A DNA stretch of 64,000 nucleotides from an uncultured Candidatus Melainabacteria bacterium. GTDB lineage: Bacteria; Cyanobacteriota; Vampirovibrionia; Gastranaerophilales; Gastranaerophilaceae. The notes beneath the pieces were generated by a model. The model saw only the letters and a program-made list of their open reading frames with translations, was not told where the DNA came from and searched no databases. Shown piece by piece: positions 42,089 through 50,069 of this stretch. How positions within the stretch are numbered: the stretch's first letter is position 1; each line of letters opens with the position of its first letter. Location of the stretch: positions 1 through 64,000 of the forward strand of contig CAKUZI010000009.1 in the NCBI GenBank assembly GCA_934717855.1, written 5' to 3'. A program made the position numbers and the translations under genes.

Positions 42089-42711
42089 AAAGTTACGCAA
42101 GAATAGAAACAAAATGCTTTTTACCTGAAGAATACCAAAAAGCGAAAGAGAAGGCACAAAAACAAAGGCTAATTTTACAAATTGACTATACAAAACTAAT
42201 AAAGGAGAAAAAACAAATGAAAATTAAAAATTTTATCAAAAGAATTCTTGGAGTTGAACAAAAAGAAACAATTATTGAAGCACAAAAACAAATCATAAGA
42301 GATGCACATGCAAAATATGACCAACTACTTCAGAATAGTGTTTATGTAAAAAATTTGCAAAAAGAAAATGAAAATAAAGCCCGAATTATTGACGAATTGA
42401 GAAATGAAATTCTGACTACTGAAAGAAGGCTTGAAAAAATAAATGACCAACAATATGACAGAATTAAACAGTTAGAAGTTCAACTGGAAGCTGCAAGAGG
42501 TTATCAAGGCAAGTTCTATGTGTTCAACCCTGATGCAGATAAACCACGCAAACTTTACAACACTTATGAAGAAGCCTTGAATGATGCAAAAAAAGTTTCA
42601 AACCTTGAAAAAGGCACAAAAATCTATGTTTTGAAATTGGTTTCTTGTGTTGAAAACTATGAAAAAATTGTTGATTTTGCACTTGTACCTGAAGAAAGAA
42701 TTCCATTTTAA
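42085..42711 (+). CDS. unknown coiled-coil phage protein
   Basis: The frame gives 208 residues from ATG 42085 (ATGA overlap with the previous stop). A second in-frame ATG at 42217 follows a perfect AAAGGAG, so a shorter 164-residue product is equally likely, perhaps in addition. The middle is a coiled coil (about 90-150, NKARIIDELRNEILTTERRL). The C-terminal 60 residues form a small domain with GKFYVFNPDADKPRKLYNTY. No family is recognised. Confidence 0.55.
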   Translation: MKSYARIETKCFLPEEYQKAKEKAQKQRLILQIDYTKLIKEKKQMKIKNFIKRILGVEQKETIIEAQKQIIRDAHAKYDQLLQNSVYVKNLQKENENKARIIDELRNEILTTERRLEKINDQQYDRIKQLEVQLEAARGYQGKFYVFNPDADKPRKLYNTYEEALNDAKKVSNLEKGTKIYVLKLVSCVENYEKIVDFALVPEERIPF

Positions 42712-42721
42712 GAGGTGCTGA

Positions 42722-42823
42722 ATGTTGAATATTACAATGACAGGCACAGATGTAGTTTCTTGTGTGGCACTGGTATCTTTAGCAGTGATTGTGTGGCGAA
42801 TAGTTGAAATAAAGGAGAAATAA
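42722..42823 (+). CDS. tiny single-pass membrane protein (33 aa), candidate
   Basis: The 33-codon frame reads MLNITMTGTDVVSCVALVSL and continues AVIVWRIVEIKEK. One hydrophobic helix (about 10-26) is followed by a charged tail. AGAGGTG lies eight bases upstream, and the next gene's AAAGGAG overlaps its end. Coding status is plausible but unproven. Confidence 0.45.
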   Translation: MLNITMTGTDVVSCVALVSLAVIVWRIVEIKEK

Positions 42824-42825
42824 AC

Positions 42826-43152
42826 ATGAGCAAAGCAAATGGAGTTCTTGACCTTGTGATGAAAAATGTGTGGTTTGACAAAATCAAGGCAGGAGAAAAG
42901 AAAATTGAATATCGAGAAGTCAAGAAAAGCTGGGCTTCAAAAATCTATGAAAACGGAAAACCAGCAGTAAAACTGGCACTATTTTCAAGAGATTACAGAA
43001 GAAAAGAACAGATGCTTTTTGAAATAGAAAAAATTGAAGTTCTTACTTCAGGCATTGAAACAGACTTAAAAATCAACAAACCAGTCTATGCAATACATTT
43101 GGGCAAACAGTTGAATATTGTGGACTGGTACAAGGAACAGAAAAATGCGTGA
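42826..43152 (+). CDS. ASCH/PUA-like domain protein
   Basis: The 108-residue protein has the ASCH pattern: VLDLVMKNVWFDKIKAGEKK, then IEYREVKKSW, with an arginine-containing beta strand and a C-terminal beta segment KPVYAIHLGK. ASCH domains are small RNA- or nucleotide-binding barrels, and some hydrolyse modified nucleosides. In phages they appear among accessory genes of unknown purpose. Confidence 0.75.
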   Translation: MSKANGVLDLVMKNVWFDKIKAGEKKIEYREVKKSWASKIYENGKPAVKLALFSRDYRRKEQMLFEIEKIEVLTSGIETDLKINKPVYAIHLGKQLNIVDWYKEQKNA

Positions 43153-43309
43153 AGTAGTAGGCTTTTATGATAGTTTTTTCTTTTGGGAAACTCAAATGGA
43201 AAACAACGGAATAATTCTAAAAAAAGATAACGAAAAAGAATTTATTTCACACAAACAAATTAAAAATAAAGGAAAAATTGATGCAAAAAAAACATATAAA
43301 AATAGTTGA
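43145..43309 (+). CDS. small phage protein (54 aa)
   Basis: The frame starts at ATG 43145 (MREVVGFYDSFFFWETQMEN) and overlaps the ASCH gene by eight bases. An open extension upstream lies inside the ASCH gene and is not used. Aromatic-rich start, Lys-rich end; function unknown. Confidence 0.5.
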   Translation: MREVVGFYDSFFFWETQMENNGIILKKDNEKEFISHKQIKNKGKIDAKKTYKNS

Positions 43310-43475
43310 AAATTGCGACAAAGGAAACTTCACTGCTGAAGTGAACATTCTTTTGAACAAAGGTTATAAGATACTTTCAACGAACTGCTGTGTTATTAAC
43401 AGTGATGCTTATGACTTTTGTAGCTGTTTTCAAGCAATTTTATTGAAAGAAGGTGGCTGCAATGGGGAAAATTAA
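43281..43475 (+). CDS. small phage protein (64 aa)
   Basis: The 64-residue protein from ATG 43281 reads MQKKHIKIVENCDKGNFTAE, NILLNKGYKILSTNCCVINS, with five cysteines. The N-terminal beta-hairpin and GYKILST resemble DUF1737-type small proteins, a guess only. AAAGGA lies nine bases upstream. It overlaps genes on both sides. Confidence 0.5.
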   Translation: MQKKHIKIVENCDKGNFTAEVNILLNKGYKILSTNCCVINSDAYDFCSCFQAILLKEGGCNGEN

Positions 43476-43908
43476 CTATAAAAAACTTGAAAAAATAGCT
43501 TTCAAGAGTGATGAATTCTTTATTGAACGCAAACACCATTCTTTTTGTAGTTGGGCAAAGAAACACTGTAAAAATTGTAGCAGCAAAGAAAATCTTGCAG
43601 TATGCCAAAACTGGAATTGTCAGGAATTGAACAAATTCTATAATTCAGGATATTACAAAAATTTGTTTCTTTCTATGCCTGAATATGAACTTATGAAAAT
43701 TAAGAAAAGGGGCAGAATATATGAAGAAACTTTTGAAGGCATAACAAGAAAAGTGCATTCTGCCCGGAAAGAACACAAATGTGATTGGTGTGGCAAAACA
43801 ATAATTGTTGGCAGTCCGTACTTATCAACAGTTGATTTTTCACAAAGAACAGTGTTGTGTTCTTGTGATGATTGCCACAAAACAATTATTTGGATGTATG
43901 GAGATTAA
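43462..43908 (+). CDS. Cys-rich, probably zinc-binding phage protein
   Basis: The 148-residue protein from ATG 43462 has about a dozen cysteines: CSWAKKHCKNC with AVCQNWNC in the first half, then a clear zinc-ribbon-like HKCDWCGKTI ... LCSCDDCHK at the end (about 107-140). The C-terminal unit resembles small treble-clef or PARP-type fingers of restriction- or HNH-like proteins, without the HNH catalytic His pair. Likely DNA- or protein-binding. Confidence 0.55.
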   Translation: MGKINYKKLEKIAFKSDEFFIERKHHSFCSWAKKHCKNCSSKENLAVCQNWNCQELNKFYNSGYYKNLFLSMPEYELMKIKKRGRIYEETFEGITRKVHSARKEHKCDWCGKTIIVGSPYLSTVDFSQRTVLCSCDDCHKTIIWMYGD

Positions 43909-43950
43909 AACAAAGTTCTATTGTAAAAACGACAAGAAAGGAGAACAATA

Positions 43951-44283
43951 ATGATAATATTTGATTTTTCAACACTTTTATTGATTTGGTTATTTTTCTT
44001 ATATTGCGTATGGGCATTTGAAGGATATTCAAAATTTTTGAATTCAGGATGGGATCATGCAGAATTCATTGGAATAACACTTCACCCTAAAGGTGAAAAA
44101 TGTACAATAAACCAATGGAAAGAAGGAACTGACAAAAAAATAAATATATTTTTGTGGGCTTTGAATTATTCTTTCTATGCTGATACAAGTGCAACACACC
44201 TTGAAGAAACATATTATAGACATTTTTGCTATTTTAGAATATTGCCTTTTATTTGGCTGAAGTTCTTTGTGGATGAATGTTAA
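43951..44283 (+). CDS. small phage membrane protein
   Basis: The 110-residue protein has a strongly hydrophobic N-terminal helix (5-24, FSTLLLIWLFFLYCVWAF), a central soluble part GWDHAEFIGITLHPKGEKC and an aromatic C-terminus. It starts behind AAAGGAG. Orientation suggests most of it faces one side of the inner membrane. Function unknown. Confidence 0.55.
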   Translation: MIIFDFSTLLLIWLFFLYCVWAFEGYSKFLNSGWDHAEFIGITLHPKGEKCTINQWKEGTDKKINIFLWALNYSFYADTSATHLEETYYRHFCYFRILPFIWLKFFVDEC

Positions 44284-44294
44284 GGGGGCAGCAA

Positions 44295-44540
44295 ATGGAC
44301 TTTGAAACAATAAAAAAATTAAAAGATTGTTGTGCAAGAGAAGCCGCACTAAGGGTGAATGTTTACCCCAAATGGGTGGCAGCAAGAAAAATGACACAAG
44401 AAAAAGCAGATGAAGAAATCAGGCTGATGCAATTAGCAGCTGCATGTTTCAACAAAATTTTGAAGGGCAATGCACCTGAAGTTCAACAGTCTTTGTTTGA
44501 CACAAAACCGTATGAGCCACAAAAACATAACTACTACTAA
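44295..44540 (+). CDS. unknown small helical phage protein (81 aa)
   Basis: The 81-residue protein starts at ATG 44295 behind AAGGGGGC. It is helical (LKDCCAREAALRVNVYPKWV, KADEEIRLMQLAAACFNKIL) and ends APEVQQSLFDTKPYEP. The Q-Q-S-L-F tail resembles the beta-clamp-binding peptide Q-x-x-L-F, and the adenine-type methyltransferase at 37985 also ends Q-Q-S-L-F. That could mean clamp binding; inference. Confidence 0.5.
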   Translation: MDFETIKKLKDCCAREAALRVNVYPKWVAARKMTQEKADEEIRLMQLAAACFNKILKGNAPEVQQSLFDTKPYEPQKHNYY

Positions 44541-44553
44541 AGGAGAAAATAAA

Positions 44554-44796
44554 ATGACAGAATTAACAAAAGAACAAGAAAATGAAGTAAGAAAAATTTC
44601 ACAACAATCAATTCAAGAAATAATGAGCGACAAAGGCAATGTTGCCTTCTTAAACAATGCCATTGATAAATTCTTGAAAGAATTGAAGGAACAGAAAAAA
44701 GAATGCGAACCAGCAGCACTTATGATGTCAGGGGCAATAATGGGCTTTACATTGTGCAAACTTTTGGCATCAGAAAGGGGAGAAAATGACAGATAA
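44554..44796 (+). CDS. unknown small phage protein (80 aa)
   Basis: The 80-residue helical protein (LTKEQENEVRKISQQSIQEI and onward) has a mildly hydrophobic C-terminal segment LMMSGAIMGFTLCKLLA. It starts behind AAAGGAGAA and overlaps the next start by 11 bases. Function unknown. Confidence 0.55.
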   Translation: MTELTKEQENEVRKISQQSIQEIMSDKGNVAFLNNAIDKFLKELKEQKKECEPAALMMSGAIMGFTLCKLLASERGENDR

Positions 44797-45202
44797 AAAA
44801 GAAATCATTGTTCATGGTGTTGATGTAAGCGAGTGGACAGATGAAGAAATACGCTATAATTTTGAAAAACATTCACCAAAGGCTATAAGACAAATTGCTT
44901 TTGATTTATATAAACAACTCAAACGAAAAGAACAAGAGTGTGAAGAATTAAAACAATGGAAAGAAGATGCAGAAAATCTATTTAAAACTCAAACAGATAA
45001 TGCTGATAAGATTATAAATCGATACAAACATACACTTGATGAGATTGAGGAAAATATAAAAGCCATGAATAATGAGTGTTTTTATGATGATATTTGTGAG
45101 TGTAATAATTGCGACATGAAAAATGGTTGTACTTATTATAGGAAATTTAATATTTTAAACATCATCAACAAAGCAAAAGGGGGTGTGAATGGCAACACTT
45201 AA
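44786..45202 (+). CDS. unknown coiled-coil protein with Cys cluster
   Basis: The 138-residue protein begins with EIIVHGVDVSEWTDEEIRYN, has a coiled coil at about 40-95, and ends with a cysteine group CECNNCDMKNGCTYY. This N-terminal motif plus coiled coil plus C-x-C-x-x-C is common in small proteins of Gastranaerophilales and gut phages as I recall. Function unknown. Confidence 0.55.
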   Translation: MTDKKEIIVHGVDVSEWTDEEIRYNFEKHSPKAIRQIAFDLYKQLKRKEQECEELKQWKEDAENLFKTQTDNADKIINRYKHTLDEIEENIKAMNNECFYDDICECNNCDMKNGCTYYRKFNILNIINKAKGGVNGNT

Positions 45203-45410
45203 CGACACACAAACAACAATTCTTGCAATGGTGGTGGAAGGAAAAACCAATTCTGAAATAGCAAACAAACTTCACTATTCAATAAGAAACATAAAATATC
45301 ACCTTGAAAGAATTTATTCTGCTTATCGAATATCAACCAAAAACCCACAAAACAGAAGGGCTTTGCTGATAAAAGAAGTAACAAAGCAAGAACTTGAAAA
45401 ATATATGTAA
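45189..45410 (+). CDS. LuxR/GerE-type HTH protein, likely late-gene regulator
   Basis: The 73-residue stand-alone GerE domain reads LNDTQTTILAMVVEGKTNSE, IANKLHYSIRNIKYHLERIY and ends in a helical tail. It lacks any receiver or sensor domain. It is the last gene of the early/accessory block, followed by a terminator and an 18-bp palindrome ahead of the packaging genes. In position and size it resembles ArpU/RinA-type late activators, though of a different family. Confidence 0.72.
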   Translation: MATLNDTQTTILAMVVEGKTNSEIANKLHYSIRNIKYHLERIYSAYRISTKNPQNRRALLIKEVTKQELEKYM

Positions 45411-45428
45411 AGAAACATGAAGCGACAG

Positions 45429-45453
45429 GAAGCCTTGAAAAAGGCTTCTTTTT
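45429..45453 (+). terminator. terminator at the end of the early/accessory operon
   Basis: GAAGCCTT-GAAA-AAGGCTTC is a perfect 8-bp stem with tetraloop, followed by TTTTT. Confidence 0.92.
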
Positions 45454-45480
45454 GTTCAAATGTCAAGCAAAATTTGAAAG

Positions 45481-45515
45481 ACTGTCCAGCTGGACAGTGC
45501 AAAATGGGTTATAAT
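45481..45515 (+). promoter_or_regulatory. late promoter region: 18-bp perfect palindrome and -10 box
   Basis: ACTGTCCAG|CTGGACAGT (45481-45498) is perfectly symmetric. TATAAT at 45510-45515 follows 11 bases later, and no good -35 exists at the right distance. This is the layout of an activator-dependent promoter whose -35 is replaced by a regulator site. Confidence 0.6.
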
Positions 45516-45603
45516 GTTTAGTAGTGATGAGCCTTTGAACCTTCAAGGACTACCTTGCTAAAATCAGGGTGAACTGTGCTTATTGCCGCTTGTGGGGTGT
45601 AAA

Positions 45604-46092
45604 ATGGCTTTTTTTTGTTGTGGTTTAAAGTATAAAAAAACAGATTTAGAAACTTACTGGTGCATTGAAACTTACAAAATGAAACCAGTTCAAAAAAAAT
45701 ATGTTGGTGATGACCGTATTTTTTCAGAAGTTGTTGAAACTTGTATCTGCAAAAAATGTGGTTGTCAGCATTTGCAAATTAAGAGATTTGGAAGAAGGAA
45801 CGGAAGAAAAAAGCTGATAGAAGTGGAAGAATTGAAGGCTGAAAAGGCTGATTTGTTTTTGTTAGAAATGCAAAAATATTTGACATTGATGCCACAAATT
45901 TGCCCTACACCACTAATTGCTTCAGCAACTTCTTTGCCTTATGTTTTTGGTTACGCAATAGCACCTGACAAGCAACGTGCAAAGTATGATGCTGCACTTC
46001 CACAAAAGGACAGCTGGAGAAATAAGTTTGAAAATGGCAGATGGTTGCCTGATATTTTTCAATCTGAATGTAAGGTTTTGAAAAATGCTTAA
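45604..46092 (+). CDS. unknown phage protein with zinc-knuckle-like cysteines
   Basis: The 162-residue protein starts at ATG 45604 after GGGGTG. Cysteine pairs (FFCCGL near the start; ICKKCGCQHLQIK near 48-60) suggest a small zinc ribbon. The C-terminal part is unrelated to anything I know. It is first in the packaging operon, where phages often carry an HNH endonuclease, but no HNH motif is present. Confidence 0.55.
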   Translation: MAFFCCGLKYKKTDLETYWCIETYKMKPVQKKYVGDDRIFSEVVETCICKKCGCQHLQIKRFGRRNGRKKLIEVEELKAEKADLFLLEMQKYLTLMPQICPTPLIASATSLPYVFGYAIAPDKQRAKYDAALPQKDSWRNKFENGRWLPDIFQSECKVLKNA

Positions 46093-46390
46093 AGTTGTAA
46101 AAAAAGAAGAAAATATTGTTGATTTCAAAACAAGACAAGAACAATTTGAAACTTGGTTGAAAAAGGTTGTTGAAGCTAATTGCAAAGAAGAAACTGTTGA
46201 ACACGCAGTGTTAGTTTTCGGGAGAAAAGACAAAGAAGGAAAAACAAAGCTGGATGCAGCAAGGTTCAATTCAACTGTTGAAGAATTTGAAAGATTTAGC
46301 CTTTTTCTGAAAGATGCCATTCTTTATTCTAAAATTGATGACTATTTGAGAAATAACATAGGTGATTATTTGCAATATGTAGAAGAATGA
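46085..46390 (+). CDS. unknown helical phage protein
   Basis: The 101-residue helical protein (IVDFKTRQEQFETWLKKVVE; TVEEFERFSLFLKDAILYSK) has no Cys clusters. It overlaps the previous gene by eight bases and precedes the terminase genes by 50 bases. That gap holds only a 17-codon open frame I do not call. Confidence 0.55.
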   Translation: MLKVVKKEENIVDFKTRQEQFETWLKKVVEANCKEETVEHAVLVFGRKDKEGKTKLDAARFNSTVEEFERFSLFLKDAILYSKIDDYLRNNIGDYLQYVEE

Positions 46391-46440
46391 AAACTTATTC
46401 TGTTGTTAGTCAAGTGCGAGATGCAAGGCGGGATGTTTAA

Positions 46441-46875
46441 ATGACTAAAGAAAAGAAAAACACAAAAAATTTGCCGATTGACAAAGCAGAATATGACAAA
46501 CTTGTTGAAACGTGCCTTGATATTATCAGAAACCCTCAAATAAATATCTTGTTCATAACTGATTTGGTTGCTTTTCTTCCTATTTCAAGAGCAACTTTTT
46601 ATAATTATGGGCTTGACAAATTAGACATATTAAAAGAAGAAATTGACAACAACCGAATAAGAACCAAACAGGCACTAAGGGCAAAATGGGCAAATAGCAA
46701 AAGTCCAGCACTTCAAATTGCTTTGTATCGTATGATTGCAACAAAAGAAGAAAAAGAAGCAATCACACTTGCACCAGCACCAAAAGAAACTGAACAAGAA
46801 GAAAAAACGGAAATACCGATTATTCAAATGTTTGCAAGCCTGAAAAAATCAATGAAGGAGTTGAACAATGATTGA
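46441..46875 (+). CDS. putative terminase small subunit
   Basis: The 144-residue protein has a helix-turn-helix-like segment at about 45-70 (DLVAFLPISRATFYNYGLDK) and a helical C-terminus (MFASLKKSMKELNND). It overlaps the large terminase start by eight bases. Position and HTH suit the DNA-recognising small subunit. It lacks a family signature I can name, so the call rests mainly on context. Confidence 0.65.
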   Translation: MTKEKKNTKNLPIDKAEYDKLVETCLDIIRNPQINILFITDLVAFLPISRATFYNYGLDKLDILKEEIDNNRIRTKQALRAKWANSKSPALQIALYRMIATKEEKEAITLAPAPKETEQEEKTEIPIIQMFASLKKSMKELNND

Positions 46876-48136
46876 TTGGGAAACTTCCAAATGGTCAAGA
46901 AAACATCTTGATTTGATGCTAAGGTCTTATGATGATTTCAAGTTTTTTACATTGCTTTCAGGTTCTGTGCGTTCAGGCAAGACTGTAACACAGATTGCAA
47001 AAGCTGCTGCTGATTTGATACCAAATAGAGCCGACAAAGGCAAAATTCTTATTTCAGGTAAATCAAAAGAAACTATTTACAATAACATTCTGCTTGAACT
47101 TATGGCATTGTACGGTGGCAAGAAAAATTGCGACTATGACAGTTCACATGGCAGACTTATTGTAAATTCAAGAGTTTTAGGAACAAAAAATGATGCTTTC
47201 ATAAGGGTTGCTGGTGCTAACAAAAAAGGCAATGAAGGTGCAATTTGGGGTGATACATTTGCACTGTGGCTTGCAGATGAATTGACACTTCACACACAAG
47301 CATTTGTAAAACTAGCAATCACAAGGCTTTCTGTTGCCAATAGCAAGATTTTTGCCACAACAAACCCTGCTGACATTCTACATTTTATATACACTGATTG
47401 GATAGACAACGCAAAGAAAAAAGATGTTTTTGAATATCTGTTCTTTGAACTTACTGACAACCTCAATTTGCCACCTGAATATATTGAGAATGTCAAGGCT
47501 TCCTTCAGTGGTGTATATTTTGATAGAATGATTAGGGGGTTGTGGGTTATTGCTGAAGGGCTTGTTTACCCTGAATTTGACAAAGACAAGCACATCATCA
47601 CACCTGAAGAATTCAGCAAGAACTTGAATGAAGGTTTGTACAAAGAACTTATTGGGGGTGTGGACTGGGGCTATTCTGCTGAAATGGCTGCTGGTGTTTG
47701 GGGTGTTACTCGAAACAATGAATTTCACCTTGCTTCAGAGTTCTACAAAAAGGGCAAACTTACTACTGATGTTATTGACTGGTTTAAGAATGAGCAAAAA
47801 AGATTAGGCAGAAATTTGAATTACATTTTTTGTGATTCAGCTGAACCTGACAGAATTGCTGAAATGGTTCTTGCTAATCTTAAAGCATACGCATCAGAAA
47901 AAGAAATTGCTGCTGGCTGCAATACTGTAAGAACTTGCTTCAGAAAAGACCTTGTGAGAATTGGCACAAATTGCCCAAATACGCAAAATGAACTTCTTAC
48001 ATTGAGATACCCTGAACAAGATGAACCCGGTTATGGCAGCGAAACAACATTCATTGGAAAAGACCATGCCTGTGATGGTGTTTTGCGTTATCCAATACAC
48101 ACATATAGAAAAGAGATTTTGGGGCTTAGATTTTAA
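46868..48136 (+). CDS. phage terminase large subunit (PBSX/Terminase_3-like)
   Basis: The 422-residue packaging motor has Walker A SGSVRSGKT (31-39), Walker B ALWLADELT (about 131-139), coupling motif IFATTNPAD, and in the nuclease half IGGVDWGYSAEMAAGVW (first Asp), IFCDSAEPDRIAEM and a C-terminal KDHACDGVLRYPI (D-x-x-D-A-x-R-Y, typical of PBSX-type). It cuts concatemers and pumps DNA into the head. It is complete, and overlaps its small subunit. Confidence 0.93.
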   Translation: MIDWETSKWSRKHLDLMLRSYDDFKFFTLLSGSVRSGKTVTQIAKAAADLIPNRADKGKILISGKSKETIYNNILLELMALYGGKKNCDYDSSHGRLIVNSRVLGTKNDAFIRVAGANKKGNEGAIWGDTFALWLADELTLHTQAFVKLAITRLSVANSKIFATTNPADILHFIYTDWIDNAKKKDVFEYLFFELTDNLNLPPEYIENVKASFSGVYFDRMIRGLWVIAEGLVYPEFDKDKHIITPEEFSKNLNEGLYKELIGGVDWGYSAEMAAGVWGVTRNNEFHLASEFYKKGKLTTDVIDWFKNEQKRLGRNLNYIFCDSAEPDRIAEMVLANLKAYASEKEIAAGCNTVRTCFRKDLVRIGTNCPNTQNELLTLRYPEQDEPGYGSETTFIGKDHACDGVLRYPIHTYRKEILGLRF

Positions 48137-48166
48137 GCTATAACTTACAACTATAAGGAGAAAAAC

Positions 48167-48634
48167 ATGGCGAAAAAAGAAGAAGCTGCTGTTGATGCAG
48201 TGCAAAATGTTGCTGAACCAGCAGTGCAAGAAAACCTTCAGAATGTTGAAGTGCCTGACAATGCTGAAGAAATCACACAGGAACAGGCACTTGCAGAAGC
48301 TGCTGTTGAAGTAAACAAATTAAGAGAAGAAAACACAGCAATCAAGCAAGAATTGGACAAGAAAAACACTGAATTTCAAGAACTTGTTGCTAAAAACAAT
48401 GAAGAAGCTGAAATTGCAGCAAAACAAATTCTTGAACTTGAAGAAAAAGTGAAAGCCTTTGAAGAAAACAAAGAAACTGCTTCAGATAACGGCTTTTATT
48501 TGAAGTTGCTCGAACAATTTGAAGCAAAAATTGATGAATATGCTGGACTTAGAAGGGAACGACTAAGAAAAGAATTTATCATTGACTTGAAAGAAGAAAT
48601 TCAAAGACAAAAGGACACATTGAAAAATGCTTAA
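48167..48634 (+). CDS. unknown coiled-coil protein between terminase and portal
   Basis: The 155-residue protein has an acidic N-terminus (about 1-45) and a long coiled coil (about 47-105, VNKLREENTAIKQELDKKNT). A basic C-terminus RRERLRKEFIIDLKEEIQRQ follows. It overlaps the portal start by eight bases. It has scaffold-like composition, but a separate scaffold gene lies downstream. Its role is unknown. Confidence 0.6.
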   Translation: MAKKEEAAVDAVQNVAEPAVQENLQNVEVPDNAEEITQEQALAEAAVEVNKLREENTAIKQELDKKNTEFQELVAKNNEEAEIAAKQILELEEKVKAFEENKETASDNGFYLKLLEQFEAKIDEYAGLRRERLRKEFIIDLKEEIQRQKDTLKNA

Positions 48635-50069
48635 TGACTTATCATTTTTAGAAACTGGCATGGATTGGCTTCCTGTTGAAGAAAAAAGCAGAATTGCCAC
48701 ATACGAATTAAACAATGCACTTTATGAGAATGACCATTTAGAAGTTTTAGACGAACTGCTAAAAGTGGTTTATCCTGAACAAGAAGTGAATGAAACTGTA
48801 AAAAGGGTTTTTGTGAACCTTTACAGAAGTGTTTCAAAGCTATGGGCTGATCTGCTTTTTTCTGAAAAACCTACAATTTCAAAAGCTGAACAAGCAACAG
48901 ATGACTATTTGAATGACCTTATTAAAAGGTGCAAATTGTGGAAAACAGCAAGGAAAGTTGCCATTGATGTTTCTCGATATGGTAACGGTCTTTTTAAACT
49001 TAGAACCAAAGAAGGTGTTGCACTCATTGAGCCTGTAACACCTCGCATTTGGTTTCCAGTCGTGAGTGCAGACAATGTGAATGATGTTTTGTATCATGTC
49101 ATTGCTTATTCATTTGTTGAAAATAAAGTTCAATATTTGAAAGTTGAAATTCACGAAATTGGAAAAATCACACACAGATTATTTATTATTGACAAAGATG
49201 CCAATAAAATCAAAGAAGAAATCAGCCTTGATGCGTTGGATAGATACAAAGGTGTTGAAGCAGTTGAAATAACAAATGTTGATGATTTCCTTGTTATTCC
49301 TGTGTGCAATTCTTCTTGTTCTGAACACATATTTGGTGAAGATGACTACACTGACATCAACCCTTTAATCAGTCAGATTGAACTTCATCTTTCAAAATAT
49401 GGTAAAGATTTGGAAGAACAAGGAAATATAAAATACGGTCCGGGAACAGCACTTGATGAAAATGGCAATGTGCAAAAGAATGGATATATTCCTATGTTAG
49501 GTGGGGCGAATAAAACAGATCCGCCCGGAGTTGTAACTTGGTCAGTTCAATTTGAAGCAATCAAAGAATATATTTCACAGCTGATGTTCTTCTTCTATAT
49601 GGTCGGAGAAATCAGCCCTGTAATGTTTGACCCTAACCAAACAATTACAAGCGACATTTCAGGAGTTGCACTCAAAAGACTTATGCAAAGAATGATTGCC
49701 AAAGCTGGCAGACTTGCAGAAGAATTTGACGAAAGTATCAAAAGGGTGTTGCATATTGCTTCACAGCTTGAAGGCAAAACACTTTCAGATTACAGCATTG
49801 ATTGGCAAGATGGTCTTGTTGATGATATTGCTGAACGTGTTGAAACTGCACAAAAGGCTGGTGTTACTCAAACAATGAGCAACAGAACAGCAGTTGCATT
49901 TGTTCAAAAACTTGAAGGAGATGCACTCGACACTGAACTTGCAGCCATTGAAGAAGAAAAGAAAAGCCGTTCTGTTCTTAATCTTTCAGACATCTACCCA
50001 AATGATGGTGAAGATGATGAAGAAGATTTTGATAAGAACAACAAAAATGACAAAAACAGTGATGAATAA
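48627..50069 (+). CDS. portal protein (SPP1 gp6-like)
   Basis: The 480-residue portal forms the dodecameric ring for DNA entry. Patterns of the gp6-like family: VNLYRSVSKLWADLLFSEKP, WKTARKVAIDVSRYGNGLFK, the stem region QFEAIKEYISQLMFFFYMVG, and EISPVMFDPNQTITSDISGV with ALKRLMQRMIAKAGRLAEEF. The acidic C-terminus (DEDDEEDFDK-like) is common. It lies between terminase and the MuF-like gene, the standard order. Confidence 0.88.
   Translation: MLNDLSFLETGMDWLPVEEKSRIATYELNNALYENDHLEVLDELLKVVYPEQEVNETVKRVFVNLYRSVSKLWADLLFSEKPTISKAEQATDDYLNDLIKRCKLWKTARKVAIDVSRYGNGLFKLRTKEGVALIEPVTPRIWFPVVSADNVNDVLYHVIAYSFVENKVQYLKVEIHEIGKITHRLFIIDKDANKIKEEISLDALDRYKGVEAVEITNVDDFLVIPVCNSSCSEHIFGEDDYTDINPLISQIELHLSKYGKDLEEQGNIKYGPGTALDENGNVQKNGYIPMLGGANKTDPPGVVTWSVQFEAIKEYISQLMFFFYMVGEISPVMFDPNQTITSDISGVALKRLMQRMIAKAGRLAEEFDESIKRVLHIASQLEGKTLSDYSIDWQDGLVDDIAERVETAQKAGVTQTMSNRTAVAFVQKLEGDALDTELAAIEEEKKSRSVLNLSDIYPNDGEDDEEDFDKNNKNDKNSDE

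Noticed and set aside
44786..45202. Cys cluster protein as HNH endonuclease next to packaging genes
   Set aside because: No His-Asn-His pattern is present; only C-x-C-x-x-C after a coiled coil.
46387..46440. 17-codon open frame between the 101-aa gene and the terminase small subunit
   Set aside because: Too short, with no ribosome site of its own; probably spacer.
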